A program made the position numbers and the translations under genes. Below, piece after piece: positions 35,844 through 46,202 of a DNA stretch of 64,000 bases (positions are counted from its first letter, which is position 1; the number at the start of each line of letters is the position of its first letter). The stretch spans positions 124,001 to 188,000 of the forward strand of contig NZ_SJEY01000006.1 of NCBI RefSeq assembly GCF_004761875.1, written 5' to 3'. The notes below the pieces were generated by a model that worked only from the letters and a program-made list of their open reading frames with translations, did not search any database and was not told the origin of the DNA. Source of the stretch: Roseovarius aestuariivivens (GTDB lineage Bacteria; Pseudomonadota; Alphaproteobacteria; Rhodobacterales; Rhodobacteraceae).

Positions 35844-37253
35844 TCACCCCGTCACGGAGGCGCTCTGGTCCGTTGTTTCGCCCGATGCGCCCTTTGCGCC
35901 GGTCACCACGCCGAGGCTTTTGAGCTTTCGGTGCAACGCGCTGCGCTCCATGCCCACGAATTCCGCCGTACGGCTGATATTGCCGCCAAAGCGGTTGATC
36001 TGCGTCATCAGGTACTCACGTTCGAAGGCCTCGCGAGCCTCGCGCAGGGGCATCGTGGCCACCGTGCCCGACAGCACCACGCGCCCTTCCTCGGCGGGCG
36101 CGGCGGTCTCACCCGGCATTTCGCGGGCAGTGATCTCGCCCGTGCCCTCGCCCAGGATCAGGACCCGCTCGATCACGTTGCGCAGCTGGCGCACGTTGCC
36201 GGGCCAGCGCATCGTCTGCAGCAGGGCTCCGGCCTCCTCACCGAGGTGGCGCAATGGCAAGCCCTGATCGCGATTGAGCGCGGCGATGAAATGCTCGGCC
36301 AGCGCCGGGATATCCTCGCGCCGGTCCTCAAGGCTCGGCACCTTGATCGGCACGACATTCAGTCGATGATAAAGCTCGCGGCGAAACCTTTCGGCGGCGA
36401 TTTCGGTTTCCAGATCGCGGCTTGTCGACGAGATCACCCGCAGATCGACTTGCACCTTGTCGCTGCCGCCCACCCGAAGGAAGGTCTGATCGACCAGCAC
36501 CCGCAGGATCTTGGACTGGGTGCCAAGCGGCATATCCGCCACTTCGTCGAAATAGATTACGCCACCATTGGCCTCTTCCAGCAAACCGGGCACCACGCCC
36601 GCCTCTTCGCCCTCGCGCCCGAACAGAACCTCCTCCATCCGGTCGGGCTCGATCGAGGCGCAGCCGACACAGACGAACGGACCGCTCGCGCGCGCCGAAT
36701 TGGCGTGGATATAACGCGCCGCCAGTTCCTTGCCCGCGCCCGGAGGACCGGACAGCATCACCCGACCGTTCGACTTCGTGACCTTGTCGAGTTGGCCCAG
36801 CAACGTGCGGAAAGCGGGGCTTTCTCCCAGCATTTCCGACGGCGCGGTACCCTGCTGCTTCAGGGCGATATTCTCGCGCCGAAGCCGGCTTGTCTCCATG
36901 CCGCGCCGGATCACGACCAGCAGTTGGTCGATGTTGAACGGCTTTTCGATAAAGTCATAGGCGCCCTGCTTGATCGCGGCGACGGCGATCTCGATATTGC
37001 CGTGTCCCGAGATGATCACCACCGGCACTTCGGGGTAGTCGCGCTTGACTGCCTTCAGAATGTCGATCCCGTCCATCTTGCTGTCCTTCAGCCAGATATC
37101 GAGAATAAGCAGGCCCGGGCGCTCCGCCTCGATCTGCGCCATCGCCTCATCGGAATTGCCGGCCAGACGGGTGGTAAATCCCTCGTCCTCCAGAATGTCG
37201 GAAATCAGTTCGCGGATATCGCGTTCGTCATCAACAATCAGAATGTCGCTCAT
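35844..37253 (-). CDS. ntrX: Nitrogen-stress response regulator NtrX (no GAFTGA loop)
   Basis: The product is 469 residues: a receiver domain (Asp52 in LLILDIWLKD), a sigma54-type AAA+ domain with Walker A LSGPPGAGKE and Walker B VIYFDEVADMP, and a Fis-type helix-turn-helix (ISRTAEFVGMERSALHRKL). The loop that normally carries GAFTGA is replaced by REGEEAGVVPG. It may therefore not remodel sigma54 polymerase. It forms the last gene of the dusB-ntrBC-ntrYX cluster, seven bases after ntrY. Confidence 0.93.
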   Translation of the reverse strand: MSDILIVDDERDIRELISDILEDEGFTTRLAGNSDEAMAQIEAERPGLLILDIWLKDSKMDGIDILKAVKRDYPEVPVVIISGHGNIEIAVAAIKQGAYDFIEKPFNIDQLLVVIRRGMETSRLRRENIALKQQGTAPSEMLGESPAFRTLLGQLDKVTKSNGRVMLSGPPGAGKELAARYIHANSARASGPFVCVGCASIEPDRMEEVLFGREGEEAGVVPGLLEEANGGVIYFDEVADMPLGTQSKILRVLVDQTFLRVGGSDKVQVDLRVISSTSRDLETEIAAERFRRELYHRLNVVPIKVPSLEDRREDIPALAEHFIAALNRDQGLPLRHLGEEAGALLQTMRWPGNVRQLRNVIERVLILGEGTGEITAREMPGETAAPAEEGRVVLSGTVATMPLREAREAFEREYLMTQINRFGGNISRTAEFVGMERSALHRKLKSLGVVTGAKGASGETTDQSASVTG

Positions 37254-37260
37254 ATGATCC

Positions 37261-39519
37261 TCATACCGCTTGTCGTTCGTCTGCCGGCACTGCCGCCGCG
37301 GCCGCAAGCGGAAGCCGAAGCACCGCCATTGCGCCGCGATGCGCGCCGTTTTCAAAGGGCGGCGCATCTTCCAATGTCAGCGTGCCACCATGTTCCTCGA
37401 TGATCTTCTTCACGATGGGCAGGCCAAGGCCGGTGCCCTTTTCGCGCGTCGTCACGTAAGGCTCGAACAGCCGCGATCGATCCTCGGGCAGGCCGATGCC
37501 GTTGTCGGCGATGCGAATGGTCGCAAAACCGTCCTCTTCCACGCTGGAAACGCGGATCTCCGGCTCATGCGCGTCTGGAGCCTCTTTTTCATAAAGACTT
37601 TCAATGGCTTCTCCGGCGTTCTTCATCAAGTTTGTCAGCGCCTGACTCAGCATCGTGGCATCCACATCCGCCAAAAGCGGATCGTCGGCCAGATCGACCA
37701 CGAACCGCACGCCCGGCTGCCCAGCTTCCTGCAGAAGCACCGCCTCGCGCAGCAGCCGCGTCAGGCTTTCGGTCTCAGTCTGCGGCTCGGGCATGCGCGC
37801 GAACTTGGAAAACTCGTCGACGATCCGGCGCAGATCATTGGTCTGGCGCACGACGACGTCGGTCAGCTGTTCCAGGCTTTCGGCCTGCTCCTCATCCAGA
37901 AGCCGCGAGAACTTGCGCTTGATCCGCTCGGCCGACAGCTGAATGGGCGTAAGCGGGTTTTTGATCTCATGCGCGATACGCCGCGCCACGTCGCCCCAGG
38001 CGGCCATACGCTGCGCGGTAACAAGGTCGGTCACATCGTCAAAGGCCACCACATATCCTTCGCGCCGGCCATCCTCGTTGCGCCGCGTCGACATGCGCAC
38101 CAGCAAGCTTTCCATGCTTCCTCCGCGACTGACCTTGATTTCCTCCTGCACAAAGCCCGAGCTCGACGCCCGCAGCTTTTCGAACAAGGTGCCGAACTCG
38201 GGGACGGCCACGCTCAACGCGACGGATTGCTGATCCTCCTGCCAGTCAAGCAGCCGCTCGGCGGCGCGATTGACGAAGGTCACCCGCCCCTTGGTATCAA
38301 GCCCGACCACCCCGGAACTCACTGATCCCAGTACGGAATCGAACAACCGCCGCCGCCGCTCGATCTGTTGCGTGTTGGCCAGAAGCCGTTCGCGCTGCTG
38401 CTTGAGCTGGCGTGTCATCTGGTTGAAATAGCTCGACAGCATGCCGATTTCGTCGCCGCCGTCCTCTTCATGGACCTGCACGTCAAGATCGCCCTCGCCA
38501 ACACGCTGTGCCGCACTCGTCAGACGCCCCACTGGCCTCGACAGACGTTCCGCGAACCACATCCCCAGCCAGATCGCCGCGAGGATCAGAATGACGGCGA
38601 ACCCCAGATAAAGCACACCGAACTCGAACAGAACCCGGTCGCGCTCATCCTCGCGCTGTTGATAGAACCGCGCGGTTTCCTGTGTTTCGTCCAGCAGGTT
38701 GAGGATATCGCCGTCGACATTGCGACTGACATAAAGATACCGGTCGGGAATCTCCTCCAGCGGCATCAGAGCGCGGAATTCGTTGTTATCCCAATCCTGG
38801 ATGACCACGACCCCGGTATCGGCAGCTTCTTCGATCTGGGCGCGGCTTGGCCTCTCGTAATCGAACAGATAGGACCGCTCGCCCCGGGCGCGCAGATCGC
38901 CCGTACCGTCTATGACAAAGGCCTCACGCAGCCCGCGCTGGATCTCGCGCTGACCGCGCGACAGGATCTGGCGAATGTCCCCATCGTCCAGAAACACCGC
39001 CGCGCGCTTTGTGGCATTGATGAGCGACGCCAGCGCCCGCGCATCCGTCACAAGGTCTCGGCGGTGCTCGTCCTCGTAGGCTTGCGCGGCGGCAACCGAA
39101 CTGTCCACCACCCGTCCGACCCGGTCGGAAAACCACGCCTCGAGCCCCATGTTGACCGACAGCGTGGCAAAGACCGCCACGGTGATCGTCGGCAACAGCG
39201 CCATCACCGCGAAAACACCCGTCAGACGAAGGTGCAGGCGCGACCCGGCGGATTTGCGGCGACGTGCGGCAATCATCTGCGCCACACGTTGCAGCACCAT
39301 CGCGGCGATCACGATGATATAGACCATATCCGCCAGCAGCACGATGCGCAGGATATTCGAGCTCGTGCCCTGATCGAGCGGACCCATGACGGCGTAGGTC
39401 AGAACCGCCAGAACCGGCCCCATGAGAACCAACCCGAAGGTCGCTACATTGCGTACCTTCTGAAGCCGCCGCAGGCGGTTGACACGCTCCCAAGACCAGC
39501 TGCGTGCTTTCGCGGTCAC
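37261..39519 (-). CDS. ntrY: Nitrogen/redox sensor histidine kinase NtrY
   Basis: The product is 752 residues with several N-terminal membrane spans, a periplasmic stretch, a HAMP linker (RLSRPVGRLTSAAQRVGEGD), a PAS region, HisKA with [18 protein letters not shown] and an HATPase domain with GLPEDRSRLFEPYVTTREKGTGLGL. It phosphorylates NtrX. The likely start is GTG at 39519, with GGGGGA about five bases upstream. Relatives sense oxygen or nitrogen status; the exact signal cannot be read here. Confidence 0.92.
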   Translation of the reverse strand: MTAKARSWSWERVNRLRRLQKVRNVATFGLVLMGPVLAVLTYAVMGPLDQGTSSNILRIVLLADMVYIIVIAAMVLQRVAQMIAARRRKSAGSRLHLRLTGVFAVMALLPTITVAVFATLSVNMGLEAWFSDRVGRVVDSSVAAAQAYEDEHRRDLVTDARALASLINATKRAAVFLDDGDIRQILSRGQREIQRGLREAFVIDGTGDLRARGERSYLFDYERPSRAQIEEAADTGVVVIQDWDNNEFRALMPLEEIPDRYLYVSRNVDGDILNLLDETQETARFYQQREDERDRVLFEFGVLYLGFAVILILAAIWLGMWFAERLSRPVGRLTSAAQRVGEGDLDVQVHEEDGGDEIGMLSSYFNQMTRQLKQQRERLLANTQQIERRRRLFDSVLGSVSSGVVGLDTKGRVTFVNRAAERLLDWQEDQQSVALSVAVPEFGTLFEKLRASSSGFVQEEIKVSRGGSMESLLVRMSTRRNEDGRREGYVVAFDDVTDLVTAQRMAAWGDVARRIAHEIKNPLTPIQLSAERIKRKFSRLLDEEQAESLEQLTDVVVRQTNDLRRIVDEFSKFARMPEPQTETESLTRLLREAVLLQEAGQPGVRFVVDLADDPLLADVDATMLSQALTNLMKNAGEAIESLYEKEAPDAHEPEIRVSSVEEDGFATIRIADNGIGLPEDRSRLFEPYVTTREKGTGLGLPIVKKIIEEHGGTLTLEDAPPFENGAHRGAMAVLRLPLAAAAAVPADERQAV

Positions 39520-39618
39520 GCATATCCCCCATCAGGTTGTGGCGCCAATCAGCGCCAACCCCAGATGTGGCTCAATCTGCCGGGGCTGCCCCCTATCGGC
39601 CACAGTGATGTTGCAGTT

Positions 39619-40986
39619 TTACATCAACTTGCGGCGGCGTGTCACGCGAATATCCAGATCGGTGATCTTCTTGCGCAGCGTATTTCGGTTGATTCCCAGC
39701 AAATCGGCGCATTTGGCCTGGTTACCGCCCGTCGCATCCAGCGCGATCTCGATCAGCGGCAATTCCATCTCTTTGAGGATTCGCCCGTAAAGGCCCGGCG
39801 GCGGCAATACGTTGCCATGCAGATCGAAATACCGGCGCAGGTGCCGCGCGATGCTGTCGGAGAGATTCTCTCCGGTGCCGCGTCCCATCACCGGCGCCGC
39901 CTCGGGCTGGTTGCCCAGTACGGCCTCGACCTCGGCGCGGCTGATCTGATCGGCCCGTGCGGTCAGGCCAAGCCGCTGCACCGCATTCTCCAGCTGGCGC
40001 ACGTTGCCGGGCCAGCTATAGGCGCGCATCAGTTCCATCGCGTCGTCAGACAACCGGCGTGCGGGCTGGCCGTCGCGCTCGGCCCGCGCAAGGAAATGCT
40101 CGGCCAGAAGGGGAATGTCATCGACCCGGGCGCGCAAGCTCGGCACCTCGACCACGGCCCCCGACAGCCGGTAATACAGATCCTCGCGCAGCCGACCCTC
40201 CTCGAGCCGGTCGGCAAGCCGCCCCAGGCTTGTCGCCATGAAGCGTGGTACGTGATCACCGGGCGCGTCCATCATCCGCACCACGCGCGCCTGGGCGTCC
40301 ATATCCAGATCGCCAACCCCATCGAGCACGATCGTGCCGCCCTTGGCGCGCGCCATCACCCGGCTCGGCCCTTCCAGATCTGCAAGATCGCCGGGCGTCA
40401 CCGTCACGAAGGGCAGCGTGCGGCGGTCGGAAAAGTCATGGATCGCCCGCGCGATCAGGGTCTTGCCGGTACCCGACTCGCCGGTGATCAGCACCGGCAG
40501 ATCGGTGTTCATCAGCCGCGCCACAACCCGGTAAAGCGCCTGCATCGCCGTGGTGCGCCCCACCAGCGGCAACTCGTCCGGCCGCTCCTGCGCGCCGCTG
40601 GACGTGCTTGTGCTGCGCGTACCGCGCGACTCGAGCGCCCGTGCCGTCCGCTTCATCAAGTCCGGCAGATCGAATGGCTTGGGCAGGTAATCGAAGGCCG
40701 CCGCCTCCTCGGCCTGAATCGCAGTCATGATCGTGTTCTGCGCCGAAATGACGATCACCGGCAGCCCGGGCCGGTCCGCCCCGATCTTGGGTAGCATCTC
40801 AAGCCCGTTGCCATCTGGCATCATCACATCGGTGATCACCGCATCGCCCTTGCCCTCGCCGACCCAGCGCATCAGCGTCGTCAGCGAGCTTGTCGCATGA
40901 ACCCGGCACCCTGCCCGGGTCAGCGCCTGTGTCAGGACCGTGCGTATCGTCCGGTCGTCATCGGCCACGAGAACCGTGCCATCCAT
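39619..40986 (-). CDS. ntrC: Nitrogen regulator NtrC lacking the GAFTGA loop
   Basis: The product is 455 residues: receiver (Asp53 in [12 protein letters not shown]), AAA+ domain with Walker A GESGTGKT (169-176), and a Fis-type DNA-binding end ([19 protein letters not shown]). The GAFTGA segment that contacts sigma54 is deleted, and Walker B reads [10 protein letters not shown] with Gly where Glu is usual. Rhodobacter capsulatus NtrC likewise lacks this loop and works with the housekeeping polymerase. Start ATG overlaps the ntrB stop (TGATG). Confidence 0.94.
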   Translation of the reverse strand: MDGTVLVADDDRTIRTVLTQALTRAGCRVHATSSLTTLMRWVGEGKGDAVITDVMMPDGNGLEMLPKIGADRPGLPVIVISAQNTIMTAIQAEEAAAFDYLPKPFDLPDLMKRTARALESRGTRSTSTSSGAQERPDELPLVGRTTAMQALYRVVARLMNTDLPVLITGESGTGKTLIARAIHDFSDRRTLPFVTVTPGDLADLEGPSRVMARAKGGTIVLDGVGDLDMDAQARVVRMMDAPGDHVPRFMATSLGRLADRLEEGRLREDLYYRLSGAVVEVPSLRARVDDIPLLAEHFLARAERDGQPARRLSDDAMELMRAYSWPGNVRQLENAVQRLGLTARADQISRAEVEAVLGNQPEAAPVMGRGTGENLSDSIARHLRRYFDLHGNVLPPPGLYGRILKEMELPLIEIALDATGGNQAKCADLLGINRNTLRKKITDLDIRVTRRRKLM

Positions 40987-42062
40987 CAGTCGTCCTCCAT
41001 TTCCTTTTCGGCCCTTGGCAATGAGATGCGAAAGACCGTCCTCCCCGGCACCGAACTCACCGAGATCCACCCGTCATGGTCTGAGATGATCTTGGCCGCG
41101 AGCGCGAGACCAAGACCGGTACCGTTTTCCCGGCCCGACACGAACGGGTCGAACACATCGCCCGCAATTTCGGGCGGAAGGCCGGGACCATTGTCAATTA
41201 CTTCAATCTGCAGCGGCAAAGACCGCCCTCCGCCATCGCCCCGTCGAACCCGCAGCGACTGCTGATAATAACTGTGCAGCGTAATTATGCCGCCCTCTTT
41301 ACCCGCGGCTTCCGTCGCATTCTTCAACAGGTTCTGGATCACCTGCAAAAGCTGGTCAGGATCCCCCACCGCCAGCGGCAGCGACGGGTCGTAATCCTCC
41401 AGAATGGTCATGTTTGCCGCGAACCCCACCAGGGCCGAACGGCGCGCCCGGTCGAGCACATCGTGCAGATTGACCGCCCGCAGCTTCGGCTTGGTCACGT
41501 TGCCGAACTGTTCCACCTGTTCCAGAAGCCCCACGATCCGGCGGCTTTCGCTGACGATGAGATCGGTCAGTTCCAGATCCTGCTGGCTGAGGTTCATCGA
41601 CAAAAGCTGCGCCGCCCCGGTTATGCCCGCCAGCGGGTTCTTGATTTCATGCGCCAGCATCTCGGCCATGCCGATCGCCGATTTCGCCGCCGATTTCACG
41701 GACTGGCTCTGGGTGACCCGCCCGGCCAGTTCCCGGGGCGAGATGAGCAGGATCATATGCCCGGGCTGGCCGGACAAAGGCGCGATCTGAAGGTTGCACT
41801 GCAATGGCGCGCGGTCGCCGGTGCCCACGTCCACGTCATTGACGAAAAGCGGCGCGTCCTTCTCTCTCGCGCGTTCCAGCGCCTCCTCAAGCGGTGCATC
41901 GACCGCCAGGCGGTCCCAGACCGGCTGCCAGCGGATCGATTTCGCCGACGTCATGAAAAAACCTTCCGCCGCCGGATTGATCTCGACGATCTTGTCTTGC
42001 CCGTCGAGGATAATCGCGGGCACCGGCAGGGAGGTCCAAATCGAGTCTTCGATTTCGGTCAT
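40986..42062 (-). CDS. ntrB: Nitrogen regulation sensor kinase NtrB
   Basis: The product is 358 residues, a soluble kinase with an N-terminal PAS domain ([19 protein letters not shown]), HisKA with His138 in [11 protein letters not shown], and an HATPase domain with NLLKNATEA and [14 protein letters not shown]. It phosphorylates or dephosphorylates NtrC in response to PII proteins in the known systems. It overlaps dusB upstream by four bases (ATGA) and ntrC downstream. Confidence 0.95.
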   Translation of the reverse strand: MTEIEDSIWTSLPVPAIILDGQDKIVEINPAAEGFFMTSAKSIRWQPVWDRLAVDAPLEEALERAREKDAPLFVNDVDVGTGDRAPLQCNLQIAPLSGQPGHMILLISPRELAGRVTQSQSVKSAAKSAIGMAEMLAHEIKNPLAGITGAAQLLSMNLSQQDLELTDLIVSESRRIVGLLEQVEQFGNVTKPKLRAVNLHDVLDRARRSALVGFAANMTILEDYDPSLPLAVGDPDQLLQVIQNLLKNATEAAGKEGGIITLHSYYQQSLRVRRGDGGGRSLPLQIEVIDNGPGLPPEIAGDVFDPFVSGRENGTGLGLALAAKIISDHDGWISVSSVPGRTVFRISLPRAEKEMEDD

Positions 42063-43051
42063 GCCGCTCGCCGCTCCCCGGCCCCGAGCGCTTCGGGCAA
42101 TAGCGCCAGCACCTCGCCCGGCGTTCCGGCCGTGAGCACGCGCTTGCGCAGGCTCATCGGCGTGCCCGCCTCGTCCATGTACCAGCCCAGATGCTTGCGC
42201 GAGACACGCAGCCCAAGCTCTGCACCGTAAAACCGCAGCATATCTTCATAGTGATCTTGAACCATGCGCGTGAAATCCGCCCCGGCTGGCACCGCGGGCG
42301 ACGCACCGTCGAACAGCGCCGCCGCGACCTCGGCAAGGATCCAGGGCCGGCCCTGCGCCCCGCGCCCGATCATCACGCCATCGGCCCGCGACTGCGCGAG
42401 TGCCTCCCTCGCGCTCCGCGCGTCGGTGATGTCTCCGTTCGCGACGACCGGGATGCTGACCGCGTCTTTGACCATACGGATCGCGGTCCAGTCCGCGCGA
42501 CCCTTGTAGAATTGGCACCGCGTACGCCCGTGAATGGTGATCATCTGCACGCCCGCCGCCTCGGCGCGCCGCGCCAATTCGGGCGCGTTGCGGCTGTCAT
42601 CGTCCCAGCCAAGTCGCGTCTTGAGCGTGACCGGCACGTCGACCGCCGCGACCACCGCGTCGATCAACCCCAACGCATGGTCCAGATCGCGCATCAACGC
42701 CGAGCCGCTGGCCCCCGCACCGCTGGCGCTCGTGACCTTCTTGGCGGGGCAGCCCATGTTGATATCGATGATACGCGCTCCGTTATCGGCGACCTGCCGC
42801 GCCGCTTCGGCCATCCAATGCGCCTCGCGGCCCGCCAACTGCACGGCGGTGTTTTCCACGCCAAAGCCCAGTTCCGCCTTCTCGCGCACCCCGGGCTTGC
42901 GCTGCACCATCTCCTGGCTCGCCACCATCTCGCTCACCACAAGCCCCGCACCGAACCGCGCCACCAGGGTGCGGAATGGCAGATCCGTAATCCCCGCAAG
43001 CGGGGCTAGAAGGACGGGCGGATCAAGGGATCGGTCAGTCAGCGACAACAT
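42059..43051 (-). CDS. dusB: tRNA-dihydrouridine synthase (NifR3/DusB)
   Basis: This 330-residue FMN enzyme reduces uridine to dihydrouridine in tRNA. Motifs: LLAPLAGITDLPFRTL, VSEMVASQEM, the catalytic cysteine in INMGCPAKKVTSA, HGRTRCQFYKG and ANGDITDARSA. The start at 43051 follows GAGGA; the frame is open to 43120. It leads the nitrogen operon, the same order for which it was called nifR3 in Rhodobacter. Confidence 0.93.
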   Translation of the reverse strand: MLSLTDRSLDPPVLLAPLAGITDLPFRTLVARFGAGLVVSEMVASQEMVQRKPGVREKAELGFGVENTAVQLAGREAHWMAEAARQVADNGARIIDINMGCPAKKVTSASGAGASGSALMRDLDHALGLIDAVVAAVDVPVTLKTRLGWDDDSRNAPELARRAEAAGVQMITIHGRTRCQFYKGRADWTAIRMVKDAVSIPVVANGDITDARSAREALAQSRADGVMIGRGAQGRPWILAEVAAALFDGASPAVPAGADFTRMVQDHYEDMLRFYGAELGLRVSRKHLGWYMDEAGTPMSLRKRVLTAGTPGEVLALLPEALGAGERRAA

Positions 43052-43279
43052 GGTGTGGTTCCTCGCGAGCACGTTCGTTCTACGGCCTGCCAGCGCCAAT
43101 GACAAAGGTCTTACGCACAAAATAGAGGCGTGAAGGCCACACTGCCCAATATTTAATCAAACGTAGCGAAAGAATGCGCCGGCGGCCATATGGTTTCCGC
43201 TGCTCGGCCCTTTGAAAATCATTCAATTCCAAGCCCTGTCGCCATTGCCAGCGACGTGGCCCGCGCGTAATCAGGACCC

Positions 43280-44437
43280 ATGAATGCGTGCGTTCTCATT
43301 GTGGCCGCCGGGCGTGGCACCCGCGCCGGAGGGGCAGAGCCCAAGCAGTGGCGACCGCTCGCCGGGCGTCGCGTGATCGACTGGACGCTCGAGGCCTGTC
43401 TCGCCGTGCCCGGGATCGATCACGTCGTGGTCGTCCTGCACCCCGACGAAATGGATCGAATGGCACCCGCGCCGCGTATCGTGACCGTGCCCGGCGGCGA
43501 GACCCGCGCACAGTCCGTGCGCAACGGCCTGGAACACCTAGCAACTCATGCAGATCCCCCCGGCCACGTGCTCATCCACGACGCCGCGCGCTGCTGCGTC
43601 ACGCCCGACCACATCGCTGAAATCCTGCGCGCGCTGCAGACCGGCACGACGCCGGCCGTCGCCCCCGCCCTGCCCGTGACCGACGCGCTCTGGCGCGGCG
43701 CAGACGGCATCGTCACCAGCACGCAGGACCGCGCTGGACTTTACCGCGCACAAACGCCGCAGGCCTTTGACTTCGCCGCGATTCTCGAAGCCCACCGCAC
43801 CCATACAGGCGCCGCCGCCGACGATGTCGAGGTGGCCCGTGCCGCCGGTCTGGATGTCGCCATCATGCCAGGCCACGACACCAATCTGAAGATCACTACG
43901 CCCGAGGATTTCGCCCGCGCCGCCGAGATCCTGCGTGCCCGGAAGGAGACCACCTTGATCGACATTCGTACTGGCACCGGCTTTGACGTGCACCGCTTCG
44001 GTCCGGGCGACCGTGTCACGCTGTGCGGTGTCGAGGTCCCGCACGACCGTGGCCTGCAGGGGCATTCGGATGCCGATGTCGGTCTGCACGCGCTGACCGA
44101 CGCGATCTACGGCGCGCTGGCTATGGGCGATATCGGCCGGCACTTCCCGCCCTCCGATCCGCAGTGGAAAGGCGCGGCCAGCCACATCTTTCTGCGCCAC
44201 GCCGTCGAACTTGCCGACAAGATGGGCTTTGCCATCTCGAACGTGGACGTGACGCTGGTCTGCGAGCGCCCCAAGATCGGGCCTCACGCGCCCGCCATGA
44301 TCGCGGCTCTTTCCGAGATCACCGGGCTCGATCCCGCGCGGATCTCGGTCAAGGCGACCACGTCCGAGCGGCTGGGCTTCACCGGCCGCGAAGAAGGCAT
44401 CGCCGCGCAGGCCGTCGCCACGCTGGTCAAGCCATGA
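43280..44437 (+). CDS. ispDF: Bifunctional IspD/IspF isoprenoid enzyme
   Basis: This 385-residue fusion has residues 1 to about 225 as the CDP-ME synthase IspD ([16 protein letters not shown] near the start, [18 protein letters not shown]), while about 230-385 form the cyclodiphosphate synthase IspF ([31 protein letters not shown] and [18 protein letters not shown]). These catalyse two separated steps of the non-mevalonate pathway. Fusion is usual in alphaproteobacteria. It overlaps the downstream phosphatase gene by four bases. Confidence 0.96.
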   Translation: MNACVLIVAAGRGTRAGGAEPKQWRPLAGRRVIDWTLEACLAVPGIDHVVVVLHPDEMDRMAPAPRIVTVPGGETRAQSVRNGLEHLATHADPPGHVLIHDAARCCVTPDHIAEILRALQTGTTPAVAPALPVTDALWRGADGIVTSTQDRAGLYRAQTPQAFDFAAILEAHRTHTGAAADDVEVARAAGLDVAIMPGHDTNLKITTPEDFARAAEILRARKETTLIDIRTGTGFDVHRFGPGDRVTLCGVEVPHDRGLQGHSDADVGLHALTDAIYGALAMGDIGRHFPPSDPQWKGAASHIFLRHAVELADKMGFAISNVDVTLVCERPKIGPHAPAMIAALSEITGLDPARISVKATTSERLGFTGREEGIAAQAVATLVKP

Positions 44438-44931
44438 CCGCGTCCCATCTCATCGCGACCTTTTTCGGCGTGGGCCATCTGCGCCCCGCCCCCGGCACAT
44501 GGGGCTCGCTTGCGGCGCTGCCCGCCGCGGCGCTTCTGCATGTTCTTGGTGGTCCGGTCCTTCTGGCGCTGGGCATTGCCGCGTCATTTGCCTTCGGATG
44601 GTGGTCGACCGCACTGGAGACGAAAGGAAAAGACGATCACGACCCCTCTGAGATCGTGATCGACGAGGTGGCGGGCCAATGGCTCGCCCTTCTGCCGGTA
44701 TCTATCGGCGCGACCCATGCCGGGGCTGGGCTTTTTGCGCTTTGGCCCGGCTGGATTACGGCTTTCGTGCTCTTTCGCCTCTTTGATATCTGGAAGCCCG
44801 GCCCCATCGGCTGGGCCGACCGGCGCGGTGACGCGCTGGGCGTGATGCTCGACGACATCATCGCGGGGCTGTTCGCCGCCATCGGCGTCATGGCCTTCGC
44901 GGGCCTCTCTCATGGGCTGCTGGGGCTATGA
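44434..44931 (+). CDS. pgpA: Phosphatidylglycerophosphatase A
   Basis: This 165-residue membrane phosphatase of the PgpA family makes phosphatidylglycerol from its phosphate precursor. It has several hydrophobic spans and the signature [15 protein letters not shown], with the acidic block [24 protein letters not shown] and [11 protein letters not shown]. The ATG at 44434 overlaps the ispDF stop and its own stop overlaps cinA (ATGA at each joint). Confidence 0.93.
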   Translation: MTASHLIATFFGVGHLRPAPGTWGSLAALPAAALLHVLGGPVLLALGIAASFAFGWWSTALETKGKDDHDPSEIVIDEVAGQWLALLPVSIGATHAGAGLFALWPGWITAFVLFRLFDIWKPGPIGWADRRGDALGVMLDDIIAGLFAAIGVMAFAGLSHGLLGL

Positions 44932-45404
44932 GCGCGCAAGAAATCCTTGAAAGGGCCAAGGCGCAGGGCCTCATGATCGCCACCGCGGAATCCTGCACCG
45001 GCGGCATGGTCTCGGCGGCGCTGACGGATATCGCGGGCTCCTCGGCGGTGTTCGAGCGCGGCTTCGTCACCTACACCAACGCCGCCAAGATCGAACTGCT
45101 GAGCGTGTCACCGGCCACGCTGGAGGCCCACGGCGCGGTGTCCGAGGAGGTCGCCCGCGAGATGGCCGAGGGCGCGCTGGCGCAGTCCCCGGCGCAGTTG
45201 GCCGTTGCCATCACCGGCATCGCCGGCCCCGGCGGTTCCGAACATAAGCCCGAAGGACGGGTCTGTTTCGGTCTTGCCCGAACCGGACAGCCAACGCGCA
45301 CCGAAACGCAGGAATTCGGCGCGCCGGGCCGCGCCGAAGTGCGTGCGCGCGCCCGCGACCACGCGCTGACGCTGTTGCTGCGCGGGCTCAACAGCCCAGG
45401 CTAA
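44928..45404 (+). CDS. CinA-family nicotinamide-nucleotide amidase (PncC)
   Basis: This 158-residue stand-alone C-terminal CinA domain has a family core with IATAESCTGGMVSAALTDI, SAVFERGFVTYTNAAK and AITGIAGPGGSEHKPEGRVC. PncC enzymes deamidate nicotinamide mononucleotide to salvage NAD. It overlaps pgpA by four bases and is the last gene of the ispDF-pgpA-pncC run. Confidence 0.92.
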   Translation: MSAQEILERAKAQGLMIATAESCTGGMVSAALTDIAGSSAVFERGFVTYTNAAKIELLSVSPATLEAHGAVSEEVAREMAEGALAQSPAQLAVAITGIAGPGGSEHKPEGRVCFGLARTGQPTRTETQEFGAPGRAEVRARARDHALTLLLRGLNSPG

Positions 45405-45413
45405 GCCGGCGGC

Positions 45414-45869
45414 TCAGCCCCGCCCGTAAAGCGATTGCGCGCGCTTCTCGAACGCGCTCACAACCCGCTTCATCGCCTCATAGAAGAAAAGCTCGGCCGC
45501 CGATTGCAGCAGCCGGCTGCGCAGCTTGAAATCCACGTCAAACTGCACCTCGCAGCCACCGTCGGGCAGATCCCGGAACACCCAGTTCGACCGCATATGC
45601 TCGAACGGGCCATCGAGATACTCGGTCTCGATACGCCTCTCGTCGTCCCACAGCACGACCCGGCTGCCGAACCTTTCCCGAAAGACCTTGAAGCTGATGA
45701 CCAGGTCGGCCTCCATCTCGCGCGCGCCGTCGGCCCGCTCGGTGATCCGGCGCACCCGCGCGGCCGCCGTCCAGGGCAGGAACTTGGGGTAATTGCCCAC
45801 ATCGGCCACCAAATCGAACATCTGCTCTGCGCTATAGGGCAGATGGCGGGTTTCGGCATGCGACGGCAT
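45414..45869 (-). CDS. COQ10/RatA-like START-domain protein
   Basis: The product is 151 residues, a polyketide-cyclase/START fold with the family pattern YSAEQMFDLVADVGNYPKFLPW near the start and FEHMRSNWVFRDL in the middle. Relatives are the mitochondrial ubiquinone-binding COQ10 and E. coli RatA. It probably binds ubiquinone and aids respiration. The start at 45869 was chosen by family alignment; the open frame to 45962 is not supported. Confidence 0.9.
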   Translation of the reverse strand: MPSHAETRHLPYSAEQMFDLVADVGNYPKFLPWTAAARVRRITERADGAREMEADLVISFKVFRERFGSRVVLWDDERRIETEYLDGPFEHMRSNWVFRDLPDGGCEVQFDVDFKLRSRLLQSAAELFFYEAMKRVVSAFEKRAQSLYGRG

Positions 45870-45997
45870 CGGCGGGTCTTGGTCCGTTTGGCTTGTGGGC
45901 GTCGCGCGGTATGTCCTAAACTGGCCGCTGAAATGCAAGGAAAACTCCGCGAGTCGCGCCATAATATCCGGTCATGCTGTCCCCGATCGGGGCGTCG

Positions 45998-46180
45998 ATG
46001 AATCACCGCTGGCTCTTTCGTATGGCGCGCTGGGCGCAAAACCCGCCCAGCGAAGGCCGGGTGAAATTCGTCTTCACCATCATCCTCGCCTGTCTCGCGT
46101 TGTTTGCGATCGAATATGTCTGGGGCCTGCCCGACTGGATGTCGCTGGAGCCGCGCGGCCTCCGCTACCGGCCCGAGTGA
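45998..46180 (+). CDS. Small single-span membrane protein
   Basis: The product is 60 residues with one hydrophobic segment (FVFTIILACLALFAIEYVWG) flanked by a basic amphipathic start and a charged end. It may start at the ATG at 45998, or eight codons earlier at 45974. No family is recognised. It lies between the COQ10-like gene and the PiT transporter, 22 bases from the convergent PiT stop. Confidence 0.6.
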   Translation: MNHRWLFRMARWAQNPPSEGRVKFVFTIILACLALFAIEYVWGLPDWMSLEPRGLRYRPE

Positions 46181-46202
46181 GCCCGCGCCTCACCCCAACG
46201 GA

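Noticed and set aside
38368-40794. An 808-residue plus-strand frame
   Set aside because: It is antisense to ntrY and ntrC, both of which have complete domain signatures; composition is that of a shadow frame.
46181-46202. Hairpin between the small membrane protein and pit
   Set aside because: Only 5 bp of stem and no T-run; too weak to call a terminator.
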